Source: Rhodobacter sp.
GTDB lineage: Bacteria > Pseudomonadota > Alphaproteobacteria > Rhodobacterales > Rhodobacteraceae
Assembly (NCBI GenBank): GCA_020250445.1
Contig: JADCEF010000035.1
Span: 30,330 to 94,329 of the forward strand
Direction of reading: 5' to 3'
DNA length: 64,000 nt
Position 1 is the stretch's first letter, and the number at the start of each line of letters is the position of its first letter. Below are positions 26,722 to 35,805 of the stretch, in pieces. A model generated the notes under the pieces. The model searched no databases and was not told the DNA's origin. It saw only the letters and a program-made list of their open reading frames with translations. Made by a program: the position numbers and the translations under genes.

Positions 26722-29349
26722 ATGCCTTTATCCGACAGGGCCGCCGGCATCTGGCAAACAGTGCGTGCGGTTTTTCCCTATGCCCTGGCGATGGCCTTGT
26801 TTGCCTTGGGTCTTTATGCGGTCCTGAACCTTCTGGCCGAAGTGAAGCTGGCGGATGTGATTGCCCAGGTGCGCAGCACGCCCGTCCTGACCCTGGTGCT
26901 GGCACAACTCTCGGCGCTGGCGGGATATCTGTTTCTGGTCGGCTATGACTGGTCGGGGCTGCGCTATATCGGCAAGCCGCTGCCGCTGCCGGTGACCCTG
27001 ACGGGCGGGCTGATGGCCTATGCCTTTGGCAACACGATCGGGCTGAGCGTCGTGTCAGGCGGCGCGGTGCGCTACCGGATCTATTCGGGGCAGGGGCTGG
27101 ATGCCTTTGACGTGGCGGCGGTGTCCACCTTTGTCTCTGTTTCCTATGGCATTGCGGCCACGGTCGTGGGGCTTGGCGCCCTGGCCCTCTATCCCGATCT
27201 TCTGGGGTCGCTTGCGCCTTTTCCCGCGTCCCAGATGCGCTGGCTGGCGATCGGTCTGATCCTTGCCATGACCCTGCCGCTGGTGGTGGCCGGGGCATAC
27301 AACATCAGCCTGCGTCTTGGGCGCTTTACCTTGCGCGCGCCGTCGCTGCCCGTTCTGCTGGGACAGGCGCTGTTCAGTCTGGGCGACATCACCTGTGCGG
27401 CGATGACGCTGTATCTTCTGTTGCCTGCGGGCGACATCGGATTCAGTGCCTTTGTGGGCATTTTCGCCACCGCAACCATGGCCGGCGTCATCAGCCATGT
27501 CCCGGGCGGCGTGGGGGTGTTCGAGACGGTCGTGCTGGCGGCGCTGCCCGACACCGTCCCCATCGAAACGGCCGCAGCCGCCCTGCTGATGTTCCGGATC
27601 ATCTATTTCATCGTGCCCTTCCTTATGGCCCTTGTGGTTCTTGCGCTTTACGAGGCGCTGGTGGTGGTGCGCAGGGCCACCGGCCGACAGCCCCTGTTCC
27701 GTCTGGGACGGCGCATGGCGGCCATGGCCCCGACCCTGGGGGCGATCAGCCCGATGGCACCGGTGGTGCTTTCGGTCATGATCTTCGGCGCTGGATTGTG
27801 GATGTCCTTTGCGGCGCTGATCCCGTCCACCACCGAAGCGGGCGCGGCACTGGAACGCGTGTTTCCGCTGGTGCTGCTGGAAGGCGGGGCGCTGATGTCC
27901 AGCATCCTTGGTGCCGTTCTGATCGTGCTGGCGCTGGGCGTGGCGCGCCGCAGCCTTGGGGCCTACTGGCTGACGCTGGGCGCGATGGCGGTGGGCATCG
28001 TCGTGGCCATGATCCATGCCTTCGACATCGAAAGCGTGATCACTCTGGGCATCGGCATGCTGATCCTGCTGCCGTTCCGGCGCGAATTCCACCGCCGCAC
28101 CGGTCTGGTTCACGGCGCGCTGTCCCCGGTCTGGTTTGTTCTGGTGTTCGGACTGATTCTGTCGGTCGGGTTCGTTCTGGTCTTTGCGCATAAGGGCACG
28201 CCCTATTCGTCCGAACTGTGGTGGCAATTTGCCGCTGATCAGCAGGTCCCCCGCGCTTTGCGCGCCGGCCTTCTGCTTGCCCTGCTGGTGGCTGTGGCCG
28301 CACTGACCCTGTTGCTGCGGGTCCCGCGCCTGCATCCCGTCCCGCCGACGGATGCCGAACTGGCCCAGGCCGCGCGTATTGTGGCGTCACAGGCCAATCC
28401 CGACGCGGCCCTGGCGCTGACGGGAGACAAGTCGCTGCTGTTTTCCGACGACGGGCGCAGCTTCATCATGTACGGCGTGCATGGCCGGTCGTGGATTGCG
28501 CTTGGCGGGCCGGTCGGCCCCCCCGAAACCGGCCCGGAACTGGGCTGGGCCTTTTGTGATGCCGCGCGGCGCGCCGGTGCGCGCCCGGTCTTCTACCAGG
28601 TGGGCGAAGACGATCTGCCGCTGATGCTCGATCTGGGGCTCAGCCTGCACAAGCTTGGCGAACGCGGGGTGGTTGATCTGCGCACCTTTTCGCTGGAAGG
28701 GGCGGCGCGCAAGAAGCTGCGCGCCGCCCATGCCAGGGCCGGGCGCGATGGTCTGACGCTGGACATTGTCCAGCCACCGCATGAACCCGCCCTGATTACC
28801 GAGCTTCGCCAGATTTCTGATGAATGGCTGGCGGCCAAGAAGACGCGCGAAAAGCGTTTTTCAGTGGGTCGATTCGATCCGGGCTGGATGCAACGCTGGC
28901 CCGTTGCGCTGGTCCGGCATCGGGGCAGAATCGTCGGATTTGCAAATCTCGTGCGGAGCGGATGCCAGGATGAAGTGACGGTCGATCTGATGCGCCACCG
29001 GTCCGATGTGCCCTCCGGTGTCATGGATTTCCTGTTCACCGACCTGATGCTGCAGATGAAGGCGCAGGGGATCGGGCGCTTTTCGATGGGTATGGCACCC
29101 CTGTCCGGCCTTGACTCGCGCAAGGGTGTGCGGCTTTGGAACCGGTTCGGTGCGGCCATCTTCCAGCACGGCGGCCATTTCTACAATTTTTCCGGACTGC
29201 GCGCCTTCAAGGCAAAGTTCGATCCGCATTGGGAGCCGCGCTATCTGGCCGTGCCTTCGTCCCGCCCGCCACTGGTGCCGCTGGCGGATGCCGCATTGCT
29301 GATCGCCGGCGGGACGCGGGGCGTGGTTCCTGCCCAGGGCCATGCCTGA
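26722..29349 (+). CDS. mprF: Lysylphosphatidylglycerol synthetase/flippase MprF
   Basis: An 875-residue integral membrane protein. Residues 1-540 hold about 14 hydrophobic spans (flippase part), including GNTIGLSVVSGGAVRYRIYSG and SHVPGGVGVFETVVLAALP, both diagnostic of MprF. Residues from about 550 form the cytoplasmic DUF2156-type aminoacyl-transferase domain, with SDDGRSFIMYGVHGRSWIAL and FSMGMAPLSGLDSR. It transfers an amino acid from aminoacyl-tRNA to phosphatidylglycerol and moves the lipid outward, giving resistance to cationic peptides. Full length. GAGGGAATC precedes the start. It appears to be a stand-alone gene, 93 bp after the ligase. Confidence 0.95.
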   Translation: MPLSDRAAGIWQTVRAVFPYALAMALFALGLYAVLNLLAEVKLADVIAQVRSTPVLTLVLAQLSALAGYLFLVGYDWSGLRYIGKPLPLPVTLTGGLMAYAFGNTIGLSVVSGGAVRYRIYSGQGLDAFDVAAVSTFVSVSYGIAATVVGLGALALYPDLLGSLAPFPASQMRWLAIGLILAMTLPLVVAGAYNISLRLGRFTLRAPSLPVLLGQALFSLGDITCAAMTLYLLLPAGDIGFSAFVGIFATATMAGVISHVPGGVGVFETVVLAALPDTVPIETAAAALLMFRIIYFIVPFLMALVVLALYEALVVVRRATGRQPLFRLGRRMAAMAPTLGAISPMAPVVLSVMIFGAGLWMSFAALIPSTTEAGAALERVFPLVLLEGGALMSSILGAVLIVLALGVARRSLGAYWLTLGAMAVGIVVAMIHAFDIESVITLGIGMLILLPFRREFHRRTGLVHGALSPVWFVLVFGLILSVGFVLVFAHKGTPYSSELWWQFAADQQVPRALRAGLLLALLVAVAALTLLLRVPRLHPVPPTDAELAQAARIVASQANPDAALALTGDKSLLFSDDGRSFIMYGVHGRSWIALGGPVGPPETGPELGWAFCDAARRAGARPVFYQVGEDDLPLMLDLGLSLHKLGERGVVDLRTFSLEGAARKKLRAAHARAGRDGLTLDIVQPPHEPALITELRQISDEWLAAKKTREKRFSVGRFDPGWMQRWPVALVRHRGRIVGFANLVRSGCQDEVTVDLMRHRSDVPSGVMDFLFTDLMLQMKAQGIGRFSMGMAPLSGLDSRKGVRLWNRFGAAIFQHGGHFYNFSGLRAFKAKFDPHWEPRYLAVPSSRPPLVPLADAALLIAGGTRGVVPAQGHA

Positions 29350-29350
29350 C

Positions 29351-29387
29351 CTGAAACAAATGAATGCCACGGCTCTGTCTGTTTCAG
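29351..29387. terminator. Inverted repeat in convergent gap
   Basis: CTGAAACA (29351-29358) and TGTTTCAG (29380-29387) are perfect 8-bp arms separated by 21 bases, starting 2 bases after the mprF stop and before the convergent aminotransferase gene end. It may terminate or protect both transcripts. Confidence 0.4.
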
Positions 29388-29405
29388 ACCGGTGGCGTGC
29401 CGCCC

Positions 29406-30530
29406 TCAGTCCCAGGCGGCCAGCAGATGCGCCATGCGGGAAAGACCTGTCTCAAGGTCAACCTCTTCGCCCCCGCCCACCCCAAGACGGATATGCGCGG
29501 GCCGGTCGTAGACGGTGCCGGGCAGCAGGAAGGTGCGATAGGGCGGGGCCAGCAGGCGGCGCGCGAATTCTGCGGCACCGATGCCATCCGCCAGCCGCGC
29601 CAGCCCGATCAGACCGGCCTGCGGGCGTGTCCAGCTCAGCTTCGGCTGGCTGGCCACAAACGCATCGAGCCGGTCCAGATTGGCCCGCCCTTCGCGGCGC
29701 GCATGGTCAAGCGCCGGGCCAAGCCGGTCAGGACGCAGTGCAAGTTCTGCGATAACTTCGCCCAGGATATTCATGATCTCGCTGGAGTTTTCGCGCAAGA
29801 CCATCGCGTCCCCGATCAGGCCGGGATCGCGGCAGATCATCCATCCTGTCCGCAGCCCCTGCAGCCCCAGCGCCTTCGAGACGCTGCCCGTGCTGATGCC
29901 CCGCCCGTATATCCCCGCAATCGAGGGTGCGCGCGCCCCGTCCCATTCCAGACCGGCATAGACCTCGTCCACCAGCAGCCAGGCCCCCACCCGCGCCGCG
30001 ATTGCCGCAATCTGCGCCAGCTCCTGTGCGGTCAGGACCTGCCCGGTCGGGTTGTTGGGGTTTGACAGGAAGATCAGCCGCGTGCGGTCTGTCACGGCCG
30101 CGTCCAACGCATCCAGCGGCAGACGCCAGCCCTGATCCTCGCGCCGTTCGACCAGGCGCAGGTCTGCCCCGATTGCCTGCGCCAGCACCGCCGCCTGAGG
30201 CCAGCCGGGGGTTTCGGTGACAATCGCGTCCCCTGACCGGACCAGTTGGCGGATCGCCAGATAATTCGCCTCTGCCGTGCCTGCCGTGATCAGCACATCA
30301 TCCGGCGTGCAGACCCCGTCCAGCCCCGCCTGCCGGATCACCGCCGCGCGCAGCGCGGGCAGGCCCCGGAACGACTGCCGGTTCCAGTCCAGCGGCAGGT
30401 CCGGGTCCAGCTCTGCCAGGAAGTCGCCCAGGCGCGGCGCGCGCGACAGCGAAAATCCGACGATCGCCTCGGGTTGTGCATCGGTGGTGTCGAGCAGATA
30501 CTGGAACAGGGCGTGGATCTTGACCTTCAC
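29406..30530 (-). CDS. PLP-dependent class I/II aminotransferase
   Basis: A 374-residue fold-type I aminotransferase. The segments ITAGTAEANYLAIRQLVRSG, FLSNPNNPTGQVL, LLVDEVYAGLEW and SVSKALGLQGLRTGWM are present, the last with the cofactor lysine, and the C-terminal Arg region is near HIRLGVGG. These are typical of the aspartate/2-aminoadipate aminotransferase subgroup. It is divergent from the lactonase-like gene (38-bp gap) and convergent with mprF. The substrate is not predictable from sequence. Confidence 0.88.
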   Translation of the reverse strand: MKVKIHALFQYLLDTTDAQPEAIVGFSLSRAPRLGDFLAELDPDLPLDWNRQSFRGLPALRAAVIRQAGLDGVCTPDDVLITAGTAEANYLAIRQLVRSGDAIVTETPGWPQAAVLAQAIGADLRLVERREDQGWRLPLDALDAAVTDRTRLIFLSNPNNPTGQVLTAQELAQIAAIAARVGAWLLVDEVYAGLEWDGARAPSIAGIYGRGISTGSVSKALGLQGLRTGWMICRDPGLIGDAMVLRENSSEIMNILGEVIAELALRPDRLGPALDHARREGRANLDRLDAFVASQPKLSWTRPQAGLIGLARLADGIGAAEFARRLLAPPYRTFLLPGTVYDRPAHIRLGVGGGEEVDLETGLSRMAHLLAAWD

Positions 30531-30568
30531 GGGGGAAGACTCCGGCAGGGGGCAGGGGCGGGGCAGGG

Positions 30569-31327
30569 ATGCGGGCGCAAGAGCTTATCAAGGGCAGACC
30601 GGCCAGTCTTGCCGTGCTGGATTACGGGCTGTTTCAGGTCCATGACAACGGTCGCATCATCGGCATCGTCGGCTTTCTGATCCGGACGGACCGGGATGAG
30701 ACCATCCTGGTCGATACCGGCTTTCCCGAAGCCTATGCGCGCGATGCGGCCAAGGCCAGCGCCGCCGACGGACTGGACCGGTTCGGCCGGGTGCTGACCC
30801 TGACCGAAACCCACCTTCCGCCCCACCAGCTTTCGCTGCTGGGCCTGACCCCGCAGGCCGTTGATCTGTTGATCCTGACCCACAGCCACATCGACCATGT
30901 CGGCGGCATTGCCGGTTTTCCCCGCGCGCCGATCCTGCTTGCCAAGGCAGAGCGGGACGAACCGCGCCCGCTGTATTTCGGCAAGACCCGCCCGATGGAC
31001 TGGCCCGACCGGCGCTATGTCACCGTCACCGAAGATGTCACCCTTGCACCGGGGCTGCGGCTGCTTGCGGTGCCGGGGCATGTGCCCGGCCAGCTTGCGC
31101 TTCTGGTTGACCTGCCTGAAACCGGCCCGGTGCTGATCACCGGCGATGCCATCTCGCGCCCGGCCGAGATCGGGGAAGGGTTCGACACCGCCCTTGACCC
31201 CGTCCTTGCCCGGCACAGCGCCGCCCGCCTTATGGCGCTGGCCGCGCAGACCGGGGCTTTCGTCATCTATGGACATGCGCCAGATCAGTGGCCACTGCTG
31301 AAAAAGGCCCCCCTGATCTACACCTGA
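30569..31327 (+). CDS. MBL-fold metallohydrolase, N-acyl homoserine lactonase-like
   Basis: A 252-residue metallo-beta-lactamase-fold protein. The metal motif is THSHIDHVGG near residue 110, followed by PGHVPGQLALLVD and LITGDAIS, so all dinuclear zinc ligands are in place. The LVDTGFPE segment and length match the N-acyl homoserine lactonase (AttM/AiiA) family. Many members act on other lactones, and the catabolic clusters around it would fit a lactone intermediate, so a quorum-quenching role should not be assumed. It ends convergent to the SDR gene at 31466. Confidence 0.8.
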   Translation: MRAQELIKGRPASLAVLDYGLFQVHDNGRIIGIVGFLIRTDRDETILVDTGFPEAYARDAAKASAADGLDRFGRVLTLTETHLPPHQLSLLGLTPQAVDLLILTHSHIDHVGGIAGFPRAPILLAKAERDEPRPLYFGKTRPMDWPDRRYVTVTEDVTLAPGLRLLAVPGHVPGQLALLVDLPETGPVLITGDAISRPAEIGEGFDTALDPVLARHSAARLMALAAQTGAFVIYGHAPDQWPLLKKAPLIYT

Positions 31328-31465
31328 CGCATGTCCTCGCCCATTCAGGCCACAGACCGAAGGCCCGAGGCAGGTCCGGCATTCCGCCCACCGACGCGGA
31401 GTGCAGACGGTACGGCACCTGTCCGCCCGCGCCGGGGCGGCCCTGCCGGGACTTTGCCCCGCGCG

Positions 31466-32212
31466 TCAGGCCAGCAAGACCCCGCCGTCCGCCACCACCG
31501 CCTGCCCGGTGACATAGCCCGACACAGCATCATCGCACAGCGCAAGCACCAGCTGCGCCGTCTCTGCATAGCCCCCTTCGCGCCCCATCGGCACCCGTGC
31601 ACTGGCCAGCCGCGACCGTTCGGCCAGATCGGCCGCCGACATGGTCGCGCGGCGATCTGCCATCACCGCCTCCAGAAACCCCGGGCACAGCGCATTGGCG
31701 CGGATACCGTCGCGGGCGTGATCCAGAGCGATGGCGCGGGCAAGCTGGATGACCCCGGCCTTCGACACGGCATAGGCGGCCTCCTGCGGTGTCGGCCTGA
31801 TCCCGGCGATCGAGCCGGTGAACAAAAGGCAGCCCCGCCGCTGCGCGATCATTCCCGGCAGGACAGCCCGGGCGAACAGGAAAGCCGACGTCAGGTTGAC
31901 CGACAGGATCGCCTGCCAGTCGGCCAGACTGGTGCCCGGCACGTCACCGGCCGACGCCGGGTCGATCCCGGCCGCATGAAACAGGATGTCCGGCGCGGCC
32001 AGCGCAAGGGCGGCCGCCGCCGTCGCAGGGTCTGCCGCATCGCCCTGCACGGCCCGCGCGCGCGAAAGCCCCGCCGCCACCCTTTCTGCCGCCGCACCGT
32101 CGCGGTCAACCAGCACAAGGTCAGCCCCTTCGCCGGCAAAGGCGCGCGCAGCGGCGGCCCCAAGGCCCGATGCCCCGCCGACGATCAGAACCTTTTGGCC
32201 CGTGAACCGCAT
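31466..32212 (-). CDS. Short-chain dehydrogenase/reductase (SDR 1 of 3 in cluster)
   Basis: A 248-residue classical SDR. Cofactor motif VGGASGLGAAAARAF, then the HAAG variant of NNAG in FHAAGIDPAS, Ser in TGSIAGIRP and catalytic YAVSKAGV. It ends with the YVTGQAVVADGGVLLA tail typical of SDRs with an ordered C-terminus. It is the last gene of a leftward operon with an EthD protein, two more SDRs, a large flavoprotein and a GntR regulator. It probably interconverts a hydroxyl and keto group on the unknown substrate of this cluster. Confidence 0.88.
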   Translation of the reverse strand: MRFTGQKVLIVGGASGLGAAAARAFAGEGADLVLVDRDGAAAERVAAGLSRARAVQGDAADPATAAAALALAAPDILFHAAGIDPASAGDVPGTSLADWQAILSVNLTSAFLFARAVLPGMIAQRRGCLLFTGSIAGIRPTPQEAAYAVSKAGVIQLARAIALDHARDGIRANALCPGFLEAVMADRRATMSAADLAERSRLASARVPMGREGGYAETAQLVLALCDDAVSGYVTGQAVVADGGVLLA

Positions 32213-32222
32213 ATGTCACACC

Positions 32223-32567
32223 TCACAAAGGCTGTTCATATTCGCGCACCACCAGACGCTGAAAAGCCGAGGTATGGGCCAGCGTATCGGCGCGGGTCGG
32301 GCGGTCGGCGCGGCCATAGACGGCGTTGTAATCGGCTTCGGTGGCGAACCACTGTTCGGCGATGCCGTCCCATTCCGGCGGATCGGCAGGCTTCCCGGCA
32401 AGGCCGCTGTCATCTTCGACCGCCACATTGATCACATAGCGGCGCAGATAGGGGGCCTGATCGGCGGCGATGTCTTTGGCATGGCGGTTCAGCCACCAGT
32501 CGGCAAACTCGGCCCGCGACAGGTGCGGCGCGCGTCGCAGAAACCACATGACCTTGATCATTCGCAT
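32223..32567 (-). CDS. EthD-domain protein (copy 1)
   Basis: A 114-residue ferredoxin-like-fold dimeric alpha/beta-barrel protein of the EthD family. It shares the exact decamer FADWWLNRHA with the protein at 36709, and VAVEDDS versus LAVEDDS. EthD proteins were first found in ether degradation, but related small barrels catalyse isomerisation, cyclisation or dehydration in aromatic and polyketide pathways. It sits between two SDR genes. A catalytic role on the substrate oxidised by the neighbouring flavoprotein is inferred. Confidence 0.83.
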   Translation of the reverse strand: MRMIKVMWFLRRAPHLSRAEFADWWLNRHAKDIAADQAPYLRRYVINVAVEDDSGLAGKPADPPEWDGIAEQWFATEADYNAVYGRADRPTRADTLAHTSAFQRLVVREYEQPL

Positions 32568-32588
32568 CCTCCGGTTTTGGGGCAGGGA

Positions 32589-33320
32589 TCAGACAGCAAG
32601 AAAACCCCCATCGACGCGCAAGGTGGCACCCGTGATACAGGACGCCAGGGGTGACGCAAGAAAGACGCAGGCGGCGGCGACCTCGGCGGGGGTGGCAAGG
32701 CGGCGCATCGGGGTACGCTCCAGCAGTTTGGCGATGATTGCAGGGTCGTCCTTGCCCATGGCCGTATCGACATCGCCCGGTGCCACGGCATTGGCGCGGA
32801 TGCCCAGGGGCGCGAACTCGTCGGCCATCGCAAGCGTCAGCGCCGCCAGCCCGCCCTTAGACACCGTATAGGCCGAGGCCCGCGTGCTGGCGGTTTCGGC
32901 CCGCACCGAGGTGACATTGATGACCGCCCCGCCCCCAAGCACGGGCACCAGCGCACGGCCCAGCAGGAAGGGTGCGGTCAGGTTGACGGCAAGGGTGCGG
33001 TCCCATTCTTCCACTGCCTGCGGGTCAGTCATCGCCACCCTGCGGAACACTCCGGCGCAGTTGACCAGCGCGGCCAGCGGACCGGCGGCGCAGATGGTTT
33101 CGGCGGCCTCGCCAAGCGCCACGCGGTCAGACAGATCGCAGGCGATCTGCCGGCCGGGAAGCCCGGGGTCCAGCGCCCCGGCAAGGTCCAGCGCCCAGAT
33201 CCGCGCGCCGCAGGCGGCAAAGGCCCGGGCCACCGCGCGCCCGATGCCCCCGGCGGCTCCGGTGATGAGCACCGCCTGGCCCTGGAACAGATCGGGCGCG
33301 AAACCGACCAACACGGTCAT
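32589..33320 (-). CDS. Short-chain dehydrogenase/reductase (SDR 2 of 3)
   Basis: A 243-residue SDR. Cofactor motif TGAAGGIGRAVARAF, NCAG in VNCAGVFRR, Ser in VTSVRAETA and active YTVSKGGL. The start at 33320 overlaps the upstream flavoprotein stop as ATGA; a longer open frame is non-homologous. It ends with the ITGATLRVDGGFLAV tail. The usual DxxD/Lys network cannot be judged further. Role: NAD(P)-dependent oxidation or reduction in the EthD/flavoprotein pathway. Confidence 0.88.
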   Translation of the reverse strand: MTVLVGFAPDLFQGQAVLITGAAGGIGRAVARAFAACGARIWALDLAGALDPGLPGRQIACDLSDRVALGEAAETICAAGPLAALVNCAGVFRRVAMTDPQAVEEWDRTLAVNLTAPFLLGRALVPVLGGGAVINVTSVRAETASTRASAYTVSKGGLAALTLAMADEFAPLGIRANAVAPGDVDTAMGKDDPAIIAKLLERTPMRRLATPAEVAAACVFLASPLASCITGATLRVDGGFLAV

Positions 33321-35041
33321 TCCGCAGCACTTTTCCGGCGGATGCCGGCGGTGGCATCGCAGGCTGCAAGATAGCCAAAGATCATCGCCGACCCGATGGT
33401 CAACCCGGCGGCAGGATAGCTGCCCCCGGTGATCGGTGTGGCGGCATTGCCCGCCGCCCACAGGCCCGGAACCGGTCGGCCCTGTTCATCCAGAACCCGG
33501 GCCGCACCATCTGTTGCAAGGCCGATGAAGGTTCCAATATCCCCCGGCGTCATCCTTATGGCATAGAACGGCGTCCGTTCCAGCGCGCCCAGCGCCGGGT
33601 TGGGCCGGTGCAGCGGATCGCCATTGCCCCGGTCATAGGCGCTTGTCCCCCGCCCGAAATCGGGGTCAACGCCCTGCCGGGCCGCTGCGTTGAACCGCGC
33701 AATGCTGGCGGCGACCGCTTCGGGCGGCAAGCCGGTGTTGCGGGCCAGATCGGCCGGGGTCTTTCCCTGCCTAAGATAGCCCGCCCGGATGTAGGGGCCC
33801 AGCCGGACCGGTGACGGGCCGATGGGGCCAAGCCCATAGCGCCGGATCGCGGCATGGTCGGCGGCGATCCAGCAATGCGGCCCCTCGGGGTGGTGCGCAG
33901 TGGCCGCAATCATCGCGGGCACGAAATCATGATAGACCTGCGCCTCGTTGGTGAAGCGCCGTCCATCCGGGCCAAGGCAGATCACCCCCGGCTTGGCGCG
34001 GTCGCCAAAATGGGGCCAGGCACCGGCGCGGGCCAGACCCGGCGGCACCACCGAGCAGGGTGCCCACAGAACGGGCTGCGACACCGCCGTTACGATCTGC
34101 GCCCCCGTGCCCCGGGTCAGGGCGGCAAGGTCCGGGGCCTCTATCCCGGCAGGGATCGCGACATGCGGAGACGGGCCGAGCAATTGGCGTCGTGCTGCAT
34201 GGCTGGCATTCAATCCGCCACTGGCCAGAATGACGCCCAGACGCGCCGAAACCTTGCCCTTCGGGCCGCAAACCCCCACAACCCGGCCGTTGTTGTACCC
34301 GACCTGCGCCACCGGCCAGTGCGTTCTGATCTGTCCCCCCGACCGGGCCACGGCATCGGCCAGCCGGGCCACGATGGCATTGCCGTTTGCCAGCCGCGTG
34401 CCCCGCGGCCAACCCCGCAACCGATCCGCCAGATAGCGCAAGCCATGCCCCGCGACCCGCAACGCCGCCCCGGGACTACGCAGGACGCGGGTGTAGTCGG
34501 CCATGTCCTGACTTGCGATGCTCAGGCCGCCGAACAGCATCATCGTGCCCAGCGGCGGGCGGATGCGGGCGAAGAGCCCCTTTTCCATCCCGCGCGCATC
34601 GAACGGCAGCGGGTTCAAGGCGCGCCGACCCAGGGTTGCGCCGGGCATTTCCGGATAGTAGTCGCGCGACCCCCGGTTCAGCGCGAACCGCACTCCCGCC
34701 CGGCCGGTCACGAAATCCAGCGCCTGCGGGGCGGCGTCAACAAAGGACCGCAGCCGGGCCGCATCGACGCGGTTCCCGGAATTTGCCAGAAGGTAAGCAA
34801 CTGCGGCATCGGCCTCTGCCTGCCGGCCGGGCGCATCGGCCAGTTGAGCCGCCTCGGGATTGTTCGGCACCCAGATCATCCCTTCGGACAGCGCCGTTGC
34901 ACCGCCCAGCCATTCGTCCGCTTCCAGAAGGATGACGGAACACCCCCGGTCCAGCGCCAACAGAGCCGCCGTCAGACCCGCCGCACCCGAGCCTATGACG
35001 ACCAGATCGCACTGCGCCTGATCCGGCCGATCACCCGACAC
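33317..35041 (-). CDS. FAD-dependent oxidoreductase, 3-ketosteroid-1-dehydrogenase/fumarate reductase type (copy 1)
   Basis: A 574-residue flavoprotein. N-terminal FAD motif VVIGSGAAGLTAALLALDRG, then LEADEWLGGATALSEGM, and a C-terminal closing block AGNAATPITGGSYPAAG followed by LTIGSAMIFGYLAA. This is the FAD-binding-2 family that includes 3-ketosteroid delta-1-dehydrogenases; the Y-P-A-A-G spacing agrees with the active-site Tyr/Gly pair I recall for that enzyme. It shares HFGDRAKPG, GRRFTNEA and YHDF with the paralogue at 37065. No steroid-ring genes (kshA, hsaC and so on) are present, so a different cyclic ketone is likely. Coupled to SDR 2 by 4 bp. Confidence 0.85.
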   Translation of the reverse strand: MSGDRPDQAQCDLVVIGSGAAGLTAALLALDRGCSVILLEADEWLGGATALSEGMIWVPNNPEAAQLADAPGRQAEADAAVAYLLANSGNRVDAARLRSFVDAAPQALDFVTGRAGVRFALNRGSRDYYPEMPGATLGRRALNPLPFDARGMEKGLFARIRPPLGTMMLFGGLSIASQDMADYTRVLRSPGAALRVAGHGLRYLADRLRGWPRGTRLANGNAIVARLADAVARSGGQIRTHWPVAQVGYNNGRVVGVCGPKGKVSARLGVILASGGLNASHAARRQLLGPSPHVAIPAGIEAPDLAALTRGTGAQIVTAVSQPVLWAPCSVVPPGLARAGAWPHFGDRAKPGVICLGPDGRRFTNEAQVYHDFVPAMIAATAHHPEGPHCWIAADHAAIRRYGLGPIGPSPVRLGPYIRAGYLRQGKTPADLARNTGLPPEAVAASIARFNAAARQGVDPDFGRGTSAYDRGNGDPLHRPNPALGALERTPFYAIRMTPGDIGTFIGLATDGAARVLDEQGRPVPGLWAAGNAATPITGGSYPAAGLTIGSAMIFGYLAACDATAGIRRKSAAE

Positions 35042-35073
35042 GGCACGTCACCCGTCGCAAAGGCTGCGGCCCG

Positions 35074-35805
35074 CTACATGGCAAGGAAACCTCCGTCCAC
35101 CGGCAGGATGATCCCCGTCACATAGGCCGCGCCCGAAGAGGCGAGGAACTGCGCAGGGCCGAAAATCTCTTCGGCAAGGGCAAAGCGTTTCATCGGAATC
35201 CGGTCAAGGAACAGCCTGAAGCGGTCTGCTTGCTGTCCGGCCTGCCGGATCATCGGCGTTTCCACAACGCCGGGCGCAATCGCGTTCACCCGCACGCCGC
35301 GCGGCGCGTATTCCACCGCCATCGCCCGGGTCAACTGCGCAAGGGCGGCCTTGCTGACGGTGTAGACGGTGTTTGCGGTGTGCAGCACCGCATAGGACTG
35401 GATCGAGGCGATGTTGATGATGCAGCCCTGCGCCCGTTCCAGCAGCGGCAGGGCGGCCTGCGACAGATAGGCGGCGCCATCAAGGTTGACCGCCATGACG
35501 CGCCGCCAGTCAGCCCCGAAACCGGCCGAACCGGAGACCGCCCTTGCCTCGATCCCGGCATTGTTGATCAGCACGTCCAGCCCCTTGCCCAAACCCGCCA
35601 GCATCCGGGCCGTCTGCGCTTCGTCCGTCAGGTCACAGGTCACCGCCTCGGCGGAGCCCCCGTCGCCGGCAAGGCGCGCGGCAACTGCCTGTGCGGCCGC
35701 GCCGTCACGGTCCAGCACGATCACATGATCCCCAAGTGCCGCGAACCCTGCCGACAGCGCAGCGCCGATGCCGCCCCCGCCGCCGGTGATCAGAACCTGT
35801 CTCAT
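35074..35805 (-). CDS. Short-chain dehydrogenase/reductase (SDR 3 of 3)
   Basis: A 243-residue SDR with TGGGGGIGAALSAGF, NNAG in INNAGIEAR, Ser in IASIQSYAV, active YTVSKAAL and the YVTGIILPVDGGFLAM tail. It directly follows the GntR regulator with a 4-bp overlap, so both are expressed together. It is similar in length and tail to SDR 2 and may be an old duplicate of it. The substrate is unknown. Confidence 0.9.
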   Translation of the reverse strand: MRQVLITGGGGGIGAALSAGFAALGDHVIVLDRDGAAAQAVAARLAGDGGSAEAVTCDLTDEAQTARMLAGLGKGLDVLINNAGIEARAVSGSAGFGADWRRVMAVNLDGAAYLSQAALPLLERAQGCIINIASIQSYAVLHTANTVYTVSKAALAQLTRAMAVEYAPRGVRVNAIAPGVVETPMIRQAGQQADRFRLFLDRIPMKRFALAEEIFGPAQFLASSGAAYVTGIILPVDGGFLAM

